Below, in pieces: positions 35,985 through 47,200 of a stretch of DNA of 64,000 nt. The position numbers and the translations under genes are program-made. The notes beneath the pieces were generated by a model, which saw only the letters and a program-made list of their open reading frames with translations, was not told the origin of the DNA and ran no database searches. The number at the start of each line of letters is the position of its first letter. Within the stretch, counting starts at the first letter, position 1. The stretch comes from Mesorhabditis belari (lineage: Eukaryota > Nematoda > Chromadorea > Rhabditida > Rhabditidae), in the NCBI GenBank assembly GCA_958450365.1, contig CAUEEP010000730.1:883501-947500 (forward strand), in the 5' to 3' direction.

Positions 35985-37354
35985 ATGCATTTACTGATTT
36001 CCCTGTTGATTCTATTCTCCTTTCGATCAGTTTTATCTCAAGTGACACTCGAGAATGGATGCTATATTGTTGGTAGGAAATCTCTAACAACAACATGACA
36101 ATTTTTCATTCAATTTGCCAGAACCTCCAACTCCGCCTTGTATAGATGCTGTCGATTATATCACTGGAGTTTCACAATGTGAACGACGACGGTTAGTTCT
36201 AATGGAGTAAAAAGACCAGAGCTCTCTTTTTAGCTCTTTTTAGCTCTTTTTAAGAGCTTTAAGAGCTCAAAGCTCTTCCTAGAGCTCTAGAAATTCAAAC
36301 TTTAAAACATATATTATCATCAAAACTCGAAACTAAAGAAAGTAAAGATTCCCTCTGTAGAACAATCTTGATATTATAAGAATTTCAGTCAATTCTGCAA
36401 TGATCCCCAATACTACAACGTCATGACCATTCAGGTTTTCTTTTTATAACTAACTGAACTTTTACTTTTTATTTAAAAATGAAAAACTTTATTCAGTGCC
36501 CACAAACTTGTAATCGATGCAATGTCACAGGTAAATCAAATATAATTAAAACTTATTTCAAAAAATTTCAGCTTGTTTTGATCGCGTGAATCCTCGAACA
36601 GGAGTTTTTGACTGTGAGCAACGACGAGCTCTCTGCAATAATCCCACTTTTCTCGTCACAATGAGAACGCGTTGTGCTCGGACTTGTGGTTACTGTATTC
36701 GAACATTTCTTCCACAACAACCAATTACCCAAGCACCAGTTCTACGGGCATTATATGGTCAGTAGAAAAAGTGATATACTGGTATTTTGTTGAGAATTCG
36801 TGAGAACAGAGGCTAAGTCTTTTAACTACAATAGACCCAAACTACATTAGACCCAAACTACAGTAGACCCAAACTACAGTAGACCCAAACTACAGTAGAC
36901 CCAAACTACAGAAAGAAATGTAAACGATGAAATTTTTCGATGAAACTATTGGGTTGGTGGAAAAGTCCTTTCCGATTTTTTGGGAGAGTACCTTAAATTT
37001 GTCCAATTTCGACGTTTTATAGCTCATCCTAAAGCTGAATTCAAGACGGATCGATTGGTAAAAACCGTTTTGAGATATCTCTTTTTTTAAAAGTTTTTAC
37101 AGCAATACAATAGACCGAAATCAAAAAAGAATTCAAGTGTCTAGACGAAATATCTTTAATCACACTTTAGAAATGATTGCTATTTTAAGTGAAGAGTTCA
37201 AAGAATTTAGCTATAAAACTTCTTCAAATCTCTTTTAGTTTGCGAGGATTTGATCCCAGCTTGTCCTTTACGAGCCGTCGCTGGATACTGTCAAAAATAT
37301 GCATATCAAATGTACATGTATTGCGCAAGAAGTTGTGGTTATTGTTTAGGCTGA
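35985..37354 (+). CDS. secreted protein with three ShKT-type domains
   Basis: Secreted Cys-rich protein. ShKT (SXC) six-cysteine modules are abundant in nematode surface and secreted proteins, often of unknown role, and binding need not imply toxicity. Exons 35985-36072, 36122-36191, 36389-36434, 36497-36530, 36572-36757 and 37239-37354 join in continuous frame. Residues 1-20 form a signal peptide (MHLLISLLILFSFRSVLS). Domain 1 is spread over exons 2-4 (C..AVDYITG..QC...QFC...YYNVM...CPQTCNRC). Domain 2 is in exon 5, with the closing pattern CARTCGYC. A Gln/Pro/Thr linker leads to domain 3 in exon 6, closing CARSCGYC just before the stop. No enzyme domain is attached. Intron 5 holds a minisatellite and a mariner end. 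Confidence 0.93.
36229..36290. repeat. short tract of 'agctcttttt' repeats
   Basis: Repeated agctctttttagctcttttt followed by partly inverted agagctttaagagctc, in intron 2 of the ShKT gene. Confidence 0.7.
36832..36911. repeat. 16-bp minisatellite
   Basis: Five copies of tagacccaaactacag in intron 5 of the ShKT gene. Confidence 0.9.
36949..37100 (+). mobile_element. mariner 5' end fragment
   Basis: Starts after TA with ttgggttggtggaaaagtcc, a mariner-type terminus, and continues about 130 bp into recognisably mariner-like sequence (gaattcaagacggatcgatt). No matching right end or transposase is seen in the intron. Confidence 0.65.
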
Positions 37355-37638
37355 AATATTCTAGATTTTTTGTGTTTGTGCTCAAGTTTGTTTGTAGATA
37401 AAATGATTTGAAAAAAGAAGCCACAATATTGGAAAGATTACAGTAAAATGCCAGCATTTAATTGATGACATCTATTGGGAAATGAAATATCGCTATTTTT
37501 CTGATTGATCTCTAAACTTTTAAACAAAACAGAAGTGGGAGCTGTCGCGTGAAACTTGATAAAGTCAAGAACACTTTTCCAAAAAAAGAAACCGGGCTTC
37601 CGCACTTTCTGCTGTTTCAAAATTTTGGCAACTTTTGC

Positions 37639-38029
37639 TACCGTAAATACTGTAATTGGACCCCACCGTACAGTCGCGTAGTCGCAAATGTTTTTTAGTA
37701 TTTCATTTTTTTTAAAGCGCCCGTACTTTCAAAAAATGCGTCTTTGGTATCAAAAAATAGCTGAAATTCAGGGCTATTTTTTGATACCAAAGATAATGAC
37801 GATGCGGAGTGTTGCGTAGTCTAGCTTTGAACGCATTTTTCTCGACACTCGTTTAAGCTACAATGCTCGTTTAAATATCAAAAAATAGCCCTGAATTTCA
37901 GCTATTTTTTGATATCTAAGCGCGCATAGTAGCATAAACCAGTGTCGAGAAAAACTCGTTCAAAGCTAGACTACGCAACACTCCGCACCGTCATTATGGG
38001 GCTGGGGTACTATTACAGTATTTACGGTA
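37639..38029. mobile_element. TA-flanked MITE, TACCGTAAATACTG family, copy 1
   Basis: About 390 bp. Ends taccgtaaatactgtaat and attacagtatttacggta, with internal inverted blocks (tatcaaaaaatagccctgaa and its inverse; tagtctagctttgaacg). Shared with 55633-55908 and 56853-57329. Confidence 0.9.
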
Positions 38030-38970
38030 TGTATAAGTTTTTGACCAAAAGTACTTTTTGACCAACTTTTGACTAAATTCTCGTAAATGCTTAGTCATTG
38101 AAAGTTTCTTTTCAATCAACGATTTTTTTTTTCAAAGCTGATTAGCTCTCATTCTCCTAAACTAGGTGCAAAATTTCGAGGATTTAGAGAAAAATGAGAA
38201 AAGAGGTGAGAAAGGGGAAATGTTTACTGATACTTTTCTCTCTATTTTTCTCATCCTTTCCCATTTGATTCTTTCTCTCCAATATCCCCTAAAACCTGCA
38301 ACCTTTTCCTTTCCCCCGTTCCCTCCACAAACCATTCTCCATTCTCCAAAATCTTTTTCCTTTCTCAACACAATTTGAATCAATTTCAAAGCATTCTCCC
38401 GACTATTCATCACTCCGAAACTTTACTCATTTCCCTGTTTTTTTTACTCTATTCTCTATAAAAAGTTTATTTAAAAGCTTATTTAAAAGCTTATACAAAA
38501 GCTTATTCAAAAGCTTATTTAAACCTTATTTAAACCTTATTTAATTCTTATCTAAAGCCAAAGTCTGACTTTGGAAAAGAAATGTTTTGAAAATTTTGTA
38601 AAATTAGGTAGAAAACTTCTTTTTTAAAGAGATAAAGCTGAAAATTGAGAAATGAGAAAAAAAAACGATTCAATTACTCAACTTCTCTCTTGTTCAATTG
38701 ACTGTTTAATGTACTTTTTACTTGAATTTGTAAACACATCAGTTCTAGTGCACTGAATACTTCATTTTCCTCGTGAAAATAAGAATTCAGTGCGTCAGAA
38801 AGGGTATAGAGAATGTCTCATCGTTGTATTCCTGTTTCTCTGCAAAAAGCAGTGATAACTATTCAAATTATTGCAAAAATCACTTAAAAAACATGAAATC
38901 TGAAACGAGAGAAACTGTAAAAAGATTTGAAAATGGATTTTGTATTTTGAGATTCCGGGAAAACAGCAAA
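38030..38970. other. intergenic, low complexity
   Basis: Includes repeated aaaagcttatttaaaagctt around 38461-38560. No gene seen. Confidence 0.6.
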
Positions 38971-39165
38971 ATTCTATCTGATACAATTCTATCTGATACA
39001 ATTCTATCTGATACAATTCTATCTGATACAATTCTATCTGATACAATTCTATCTGATACAATTCTATCTGATACAATTCTATCTGATACAATTCTATCTG
39101 ATACAATTCTATCTGATACAATTCTATCTGATACAATTCTATCTGATACAATTCTATCTAATAAA
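38971..39165. repeat. 15-bp minisatellite
   Basis: Thirteen copies of attctatctgataca, twelve perfect and the last degenerate. Because 15 is a multiple of 3 and no stop occurs, it stays open on both strands and yields long spurious frames. Confidence 0.97.
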
Positions 39166-39715
39166 ATACAATTTTTTCGAGCTTTACACACAAAATTTAA
39201 CGAAAAAATGAATAAATTTTTTGAAAGGGCCATGAAAACTAAATTTTTTTGGTGAAGCTTACTGTTGGATTTTTTTTTTGACAAAGTTTTTGAGCACTTT
39301 GGCGTTAATTTTTGGGTGTTCATGACGATTTATTTCATCAGAAATGTCTCCAGGCTGAAAAGCGGCCATTTTTTTCCCGAAATCGATTCTTTTCTCCTTT
39401 TTTTTTCTTTTGATGTCGTTGAAAAAAAGGAATAAGGTTGGGAAGGGAAAAACGGGGATCCACACATTAATTCCCCGTCCTTTTCACAAGTTTCCATCTT
39501 CTCTCATCTTAAAAAAAGTGTAAGAACAAGAAAAATATCTTTTTATATCTTTTTATATCTTTTTATATTTTTTTCACTTTGTTTTGATTCAAATGTACAC
39601 AACTTTTTGCACATTTTTCCATTTTTTTTTGCTTGCGCAAATATTTGAGGGATTTTTTGTAATATTTTAAAAAAATTCATCAAGAATCTCGTTTAGAATA
39701 GTTTGAATTGAGATA

Positions 39716-40262
39716 TTAGGTTGTCCAATAAGTAATGCGTGTTACTTATTTCGAAACTATTGCGAAATCGCTTCGAGCAAATATATGCTCTTTTTAATCA
39801 TCAGCATCTTGTGTTTATTTTTATATATTATTTTATTCATTTGCCTTTGTTTTATAATTGTTTTATAATAGATATGTTGTTTTGCAGATGAAAGACAAAA
39901 AGTTTGTTGTCCGCGCATCAATGCTGTATGATTTCAAACTAGGTAAAACTGCAGCGGATTGCCATCGAAGTATCTGTGCCGCATTTGGAGAGGATTCAAT
40001 TTCAATCAGCCAGTGCTAGTTTAAACGATTTGCGGACGGAAACGAGTCACAAAGTGTTGACGAGGTGCAAAAATGGCTCGACGATTTCTTCTCATCGAAA
40101 CCAGCTTCATTCTATTATGACGGACTTCACTCTTTGCTCGGACGATGGAGAAATGTTGTTGATTGTTGTGGAGAATATATCGATTAATAAAGTTCTCTTT
40201 TGTTAATTTTGTGATATTTTGAAAATCGTGTCAAAACACGCATTACTTATTGGACAACCTAA
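39716..40262 (+). mobile_element. mariner element with internal deletion
   Basis: 547 bp between TA dinucleotides. TIRs ttaggttgtccaataagtaa continue to tgcgtgtt and are repeated in inverse at the right end. It carries the transposase remnant at 39888-40187. Confidence 0.95.
39888..40187 (+). pseudogene. mariner transposase, core-deleted
   Basis: A single 300-nt frame running from ATG to TAA. Codons 1-65 are the N-terminal DNA-binding region (MKDKKFVVRASMLYDFKLGK...AAFGEDSISISQC, then FKRFADGNESQSVDEVQ). It then jumps in frame to the extreme C-terminus (KWLDDFFSSKPASFYYDGLH...RWRNVVD). The whole catalytic DDD domain, normally about 200 residues, is missing. One in-frame TAG replaces the Trp of the conserved SQCWFKRF. 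The element cannot move itself. A full-length relative would be needed. Confidence 0.93.
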
Positions 40263-41211
40263 TATTTTATTTTGATCTTGTTTTTGATTTCAATTTTTAT
40301 TTCAAAATCATTCCCATTTTCAATAATATTACCAAATTTCTCAACTAGTCACTTCGGCAAAAGATTCGTCATTTTGCCCCAAGGGACTCAAGGAAACAAG
40401 AGAAAAAAGTATTCAGTTAATCTCTTGCAAAAGGTGCAAAAAGGTTTTTAAATTGAGAAAGACCCGTTATTTCTTTGCGAGATCCGAGGGAAACAAAAAG
40501 AGAGAAGAAAGCTCTCAATGACTCATATGGCCTTTTCTTGTCCTATTTCTCTTTCTTTTGTTTCTCTCCACATTTACTCATCCACCTCTATCAATCTTTT
40601 TCTTGATTACTCTTTTTCTTGATCTTCACTATATAAACCTTGAAAACGACTTGAATATCTTTTTTTGTTTTGTTTTGACCTTGAAACATGTTATTCACTT
40701 TACCTTTTTTGATAGCTTTTTTAAATAATCTGATCGAAATAATAAAGTCTATTCTTAATTCAAAAATCATTCAAAAATGCTAAATTAAAAAGATTCATTC
40801 GACTTTTCGACGATTCAACAGCTTTAATTTCAAGTAGATAGAAATTGTGAAAGATGTTGAGTTGTTTCTGTTGAATACTTCTCATTCAAGAATACTTTAA
40901 TACTGAAGCTTTAGGCTTACAACAATTAAAACGGGTTTCTTATAGGCTTACAACAATTAAAACGGGTTTCTTATAGGCTCACAACAATTAAAACGAGTTT
41001 CTTATAGGCTTACAACTAATTAAATTCAGTGTACTTTAAGAAGTTTGTACTTCAAAAGCACCAAATTCTGAAAGTAAATACTTTCTCAAGAATTTCCTTT
41101 TCTCAATCATTATTTTACCTTGCTTTGCTCAAAGATAAGCTCTTATTCTTATTCTTATTCTAATTCTCATTCTCATTCTAATTCTAATTCTAATTCTCAT
41201 TCTTATTCTTA
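40263..41211. other. calpain upstream region with repeats
   Basis: No gene. It contains about three copies of a 31-bp unit (aggcttacaacaattaaaac, 40913-41008) and a pyrimidine hexamer array (attctt/attctc/attcta, about 41143-41211) that leads into the acceptor preceding the calpain ATG. Confidence 0.7.
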
Positions 41212-41212
41212 G
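41143..41212 (+). promoter_or_regulatory. pyrimidine hexamer array ending in a trans-splice-type acceptor
   Basis: About twelve copies of (t/c)attct-type hexamers end in attcttag, 4 nt before the ATG at 41217. The array would act as the polypyrimidine tract of the outron. Confidence 0.55.
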
Positions 41213-41216
41213 TATA

Positions 41217-44200
41217 ATGGTTGATGTGATCGAAAAAGTTTATCTCTACAGTCAAGTTGATGAACAAGATGAAAATGATGATGGTTTGTTTATTAAAAAT
41301 GAATAAAAAGGGGAATTACCGTATTTCTTCGAATAGAAGACCGGGTAAAGAGTATCATCGCGTACTCCTGCGTAGCAGCCCTTTTTAAAATTTCTTTTCT
41401 GCATAAAAGCTTTCAATCGAGTGCTATAGGGCTGGAAAATGGCTCAAAAATACGACATGAGCTAACAGATTTTTGAGCCATTTTCCAGCCCTATAGCACT
41501 TGATTGAAAGCTTTTATGCAGAAAAGAAATTTTAAAAAGGGCTGCTACGCAGGAGTACGCGATGATACTCTTTACCCGGTCTTCTATTCGAAGAAATACG
41601 GTATTCTAGATCCACAAAATTTCACCGAAATTGACGTGAGGAGGATTGAGGAGAAATTTGGGAGACAGCAATTGAATGATGATATTGATGAGATCAATTA
41701 TCGATCACAAAGAGGAGGAGCAAGGTAAAGATTATACCGTATTTTTTCTAATAGTATGAAATGCCCAAAGGAGCGTCGCGTAGTCGTTTTTTCCTTGCAA
41801 ACCTTTGGACCACTTTTGTTTGAGTTTCTTCTGAAAAATTGGCTGCCTATTTCTCTATTTTTTGAAAAAAAACCCGTCCGTCCAAAAGGTTCACAGGAAA
41901 GAAATGATTTAATGCGGAAAAAGCAGCGACTACGCGACGCTCCGCTGGGCATTTTAGCAAAAAATATGGTATTCAGTGCAAAATTTCAGTATCCCCACTC
42001 GTCCACCGCCACCCGGTTGGAATCTTTCTTCTCCTCATCCACCAAACCCAACCCAACCCCCAGCACCACCTCGTCCACCATTACCCCAACAATCCTATCA
42101 ATCCTACAATCCATATCCAGTTTGTTACCTCTAAAAGATGACAAACGTATTCTTTACGTATCTTCAGAGTCCTTACGCCGGCTCTCATCATCTGCCTGCA
42201 ATCTCTCCTCAATCACCCCGTCCTGGAGCTAATATCCCATTTATTGTAAGTGATAAAGATTCCTTTTCTCAAGGAACGTATTCCGTTAATCTTTTATTTA
42301 AAAACTTAAACTTTAGGACAATTCCCAGACAGATTCAAATCAACAAATCGGGAATTTTGACTCAAATTCGCAAAAGAAAAAGAAAAAGAAAGGATTTCGA
42401 TTTTCGATTATTAGAGGTAATGAAAGAAATATTTTTTGGACTTTATGCTTTTTGTTCTTGATGTTTTCCTTTTCTTTTCCGGGTCTCTATGGAAATTTCG
42501 GCTTTCGGCTTTCGGTTTGTTTTCCACGTTCTCTATGGAGCTAGTCGAAAACTAGACTTTTTTATTTTGTTTTTATAATTTCTAAAGGCTATTCGACTCA
42601 CCCGAATTCCTGTAATTCCTATAAAATCAAAAAACGTATTGAATTCTCGATTCCAATGTCCAATCTTCCACCATTCCATCATCAGCAATTTCCCCTCAAA
42701 AATCCCCTTTCCATTCACTGTTCTCGTCTTCTCATTCAACAAAAACATCTTTCAAACGAGGCACTCAATCTTATCCAATCAAAAACATCAGCTAATTTTA
42801 TCCAATCAAAAACATCAGCTAATCTTTCCCCTAATTCTTTTCCCTTTCGTCGATCCAAAAGTCAACACTTAATTTCGAATGTCTTTCGAAATTCCGTAAA
42901 GAATGATAAATCCACTAAAGTATATCAGAAACATCACAGTAAACGCCCACCATCTGCAACGCTAATAAGTTTTGAGAAATTTTGATACAAATATTCTCGA
43001 GATTCTCTTCCAGATGCTCTTGATGGATTTGAACGCGGCGATTTCTCGGGAATTCTTAAGCATTTGTCGAGAATTGGTGGAGAAAATCATTGTGAGTTTG
43101 AAGAAGTTAAATGAAAAAGATTTATAGCTTTACGGCTTTACGATTTTGAAGCTATAAAGATTTATAGCTTCAAAATCGTAAAGCGCTTACCCGTAAAGCG
43201 CTTTGAATGAAGCGTCGCGCTTATTAAATCTTGAATTTAGCTTTAGTTATTCTACTCTACTTCTGAATACAGTTCATTCATGGACAATAATCTTTAAAGT
43301 GACACAATTGTGTCAAGCATGGATCTAAATGACTATGAGATAACGAGGTTTTGTCTAAAGTTTACATTTTAGGTTTAAAGCCAAGTTGGACTCATGACAA
43401 GATTCGTCAATTCACCGAGGGAGCGATTAGCCGAGGAGCACACAGGTCAATCAGTCAACAGGAGATTGTAATACTTGTACACTAGACAGGAAAATTGCAA
43501 GTCGAATCTAATTCCATCTTCATTTTCTCAAACGTTTCTTAGCCGATTTCTGAAATTTTGTCTACAATCTCTTGACCGTTTCTTGGCCGATTCTTGGCCG
43601 TTTCTTGGCCGTTTCTTGGTCATTTCTTGGCCGTTTCTTGACCAGTTCCTCTGAAATTTTGTCTACAAGCTCTTGACCGATTCTTGGCCGTTTCTTGGCC
43701 GTTTCTTGGCCGATTCTTGACCAATTCCTCTGAAATTTTGTCTACAAGCTCTTGACCGTTTCTTGACCGTTTCTTGGCCATTTCTTGGCCGTTTCTTGAC
43801 CAACTCCTCTGAAATTTTGTCTACAAGTTGAAGTCTATCTGTAGACAAAATTTCAGAGGAATTGGTCAAGAATCGGCCAAGAAACGACCAAGAAAACGAC
43901 CAAGAAAACGACGGTGGAATTAGGTTCGGGTTGTCTATTGTACACCTATCAACTAGGACACTAGCAGTTTAAAATCTTATTTCAGATTTTTCAAAATCGA
44001 TAAAAACACGGGTCAAATCATTGGCGCCTTGGCGGGAAATGTGATTTTCAACAAAGGCGGAAAGAACAATAATATTGGAGGCGTCGGGAAAATCGTTCTC
44101 GACAATATTCTCACTGGACATTTCCATAAAAATGTAGGTTTCTTACGATTGTTAGTAGATAATAGTTTATGTAATGACTGACTAGAAATAGGGTTTAAAC

Positions 44201-47200
44201 GAGTGACTAATCCAATGTCAACAGTCAACGTTTCCCTCTCTTATCACCAAATTCAGGAAGCGAAATGAGTTTCGCAAAAAGAGAACGTAAAATTTTTGAC
44301 TCTAGCTCTTTGATTTTGAAAATATTTTTTAAAAATGCGGATGAAATCAAAGAAAATCGATCTTTGCTATAATCGACCGCTGAAAATTCGCATCAGAGTG
44401 AGGAGGGTTGGTGAGAGAAGGAGAATTTTTAACTAGTTATAGATATTATAGGAGAACTAGTTATAGATATTACAGGAGAACTAGTTATAGATATTATAGG
44501 AGAACGAGTTATAGATATTACAGGAGAACTAGTTATAGATATTATAGGAGAACTAGTTATAGATGTTTAAATATATTGTTCATATTATACTCTATTATAT
44601 TCTTATATTATTATCAAATATTATCTGATATCTGATATCTGACTTTGACATCTTTGAGGTTTCTCCATTGGTGCATCAGAGTGAAATCCGACGAACGGCC
44701 GGCATCGAGTCGTTGGGATTGGATTTTTACAGGTTTTATACAATGATTTTAGATTTGAATTTATAAATAAACATTTTCTAGAGAACGAGATAAATGTTTG
44801 AAAACGAAGCGTCTTTTTGAGGATCCTGAATTCCCAGCAACGTCGAAAAGTCTTTATTACAGAAGAGCTCCAACGGGAAGAGTCGAATGGAGAAGACCAG
44901 GGGTAAAACTTTTTTATAAATATAAATTAGAGCTTTGTTTATTCAATAATAGTTTAAGAGTTACCATATTCTTAGAAGAAGATTAAGAAGAAGAAGAAGA
45001 CGATTAAGAAGAAGATTAAGAAGATGAAGAGTTTAAGTTTAAATCAAATCAATCAATCAATTTCAATCAATCAATCAAATCAATCAATCTAAATCAAGTT
45101 TAAATTCAAACCCCACAAAGTTACACCTTAGTTTTGGCAGAAGATAAGGACAGATTGAAGCTTTTCACTCAAGATTTGAATACAAATGAATCAAGAATCT
45201 CCAGAAATTATCTTCAGGAAATTGTGCGCGACCCTTGCCTAATCGTTGAGGGTCACACTCGCTTCGACGTTGTCCAAGGAGCACTCGGCGATTGTTGGCT
45301 TCTTGCTGCTATTGCAAATTTAACACTACGGTGAGCTTACAGAAAAGTTGATCACAAAGTTGATCATAAAGTTGATCACAGAGTTGATCACATTGATCAC
45401 AAGGTTGATCACAGAGTTGATCACATTGATCACAAAGTTGATTACAAAGTTGATCACAAAGTACTTCCTCAAATTTTCATTTAATATTTCAGTGACGAGC
45501 TATTCTACCGAGTCGTGCCGCCGGATCAAAGTTTTGTTGAGAACTATGCCGGGATTTTTCATTTCCAATTTTGGAGATATGGTCGCTGGGTGGATGTGGT
45601 GATTGATGATCGGTGAGAGAATCGATAATCCATTGATCAAGACAAATCACCAATTGAGATTTAGCCTACCAACAGTGAACGGGAAACTCATCTATATGCA
45701 CTCGGGGACGGTGAATGAATTCTGGAGTGCTTTACTTGAGAAAGCATACGCTAAGTGGGGTTTTTTTTGAATATTGAAGCCATTTGTTAAAGGTAGATAA
45801 GTAGACAAAGACGATAAGTAGACAAAGACAAAGACAAAGACAAAGACAAAGACAAAGACAAAGACAAAGACTATGTAAAGTCCTCAATCCTCAAAAATCC
45901 TCAATTTCTAGGCTCTACACAGGCTATGAGTGTCTCGATGGAGGACTTCCAATGGATGCGCTAGAAGATTTCACAGGTAATGGACAAGAAAAAGAAATCA
46001 ACTTTGTACTTTGCAATTATGCAATTCTTTTTGCAATTTTTGAAATCATTTCCCAACTTAGGCGGACTGACGGAACATCTAGAATTGCAGAAGATAGACA
46101 AAGCGACCCTGTTGGCATTGTTGGTTAGAGGATTTCAAATGGGATCCATGTTTTGTTGCTCGTTGGAGGTAATCGCTCAAAATCAAAGTCGATCATCTAA
46201 AAATCGATCATTCCAGGCTGATCCATACAATTTCGAGGCTCAACTTCCAAATGGTCTCATTCGAGGTCATGCCTATAGTATCACAGCTGTTCAACAAGTA
46301 AAGTGTTCAGCATAAACACTAGAATTACCGAGTATTCATCTTTTTCAGGTGAGCACAACGCGTGGCGATGTGTTGCTGTTGAGAATTCGAAATCCCTGGG
46401 GAAACAATAAGGTTTGTGCCTTTTTTTATTTGGAGAAACTTGCAATAGATCTGTACATTCAACTTTTGAAATTATTATTTCGATTACAGTCATATGGCAG
46501 CCATAGCCGATAGGCTAATAGGCCTGTATCTTAGTCGAGAGGTCAAGGGTTCCATAATAAGTTCAGTAGTTGAATGTACAGATCTATTGCAAGTTTTTCC
46601 ATCGGCTAGACTATTTTAGTTCTTTTTCTCATAATATCTATTGATATAGATATTGATTTGATATTATCCTTTGACCAGATTCAGTTGAGATTCATTTACA
46701 TAAAAATCCCCAGGAATGGTACGGACCATGGTCGGATGGGAGTAGTGAATGGAGAACGGTGAGTGGCGCGGATAGGACAAAATTGGACGTTCGTTTCAAC
46801 GATGATGGAGAATTTTGGTGGGTATCTGGTTAGCCGAGACCATGACTTTTGAAAAATCCAATGTGTTCTTCTTGTTCTGTGTTCTTCAATTTCTATTTGA
46901 AATGTGTTCCAATGTGTTCTCGTCTAGCCAATCCAATGTGTTCTTCTCTATCTTCTCATTCTCTATCTTCAATTTCAGGATGTCATTCAACGACTTCTAC
47001 ATCTCTTTTGAAACTTTAGAAGTGTGCAATCTTTCGGCGGCGGTTGGTCTTTTATTTTTGAAATGTTTTGTGTTTCTTGCTATCAGCTATAACTTTTTTT
47101 TCTAGGTGATGAGCGAGATCGAGCAAATGACCGGTGTTCGTCATCAGGATATTCAAGAAGTTGGAGTGTAAGTGATAAAGGGAAATGGTGAGACAAGGCA

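Noticed and set aside
38773..39323. Long open frames on both strands (Asp-Thr-Ile-Leu-Ser type repeats)
   Set aside because: Produced by the 15-bp minisatellite, whose unit is divisible by three and has no stop. No conserved non-repeat portion.
44408..44635. Arg/Tyr-rich repeat frame
   Set aside because: 24-bp intronic minisatellite of the calpain gene.
45134..45217. N-terminal extension of the calpain catalytic exon
   Set aside because: The acceptor at 45217 gives the expected calpain junction; the upstream open frame is intronic.
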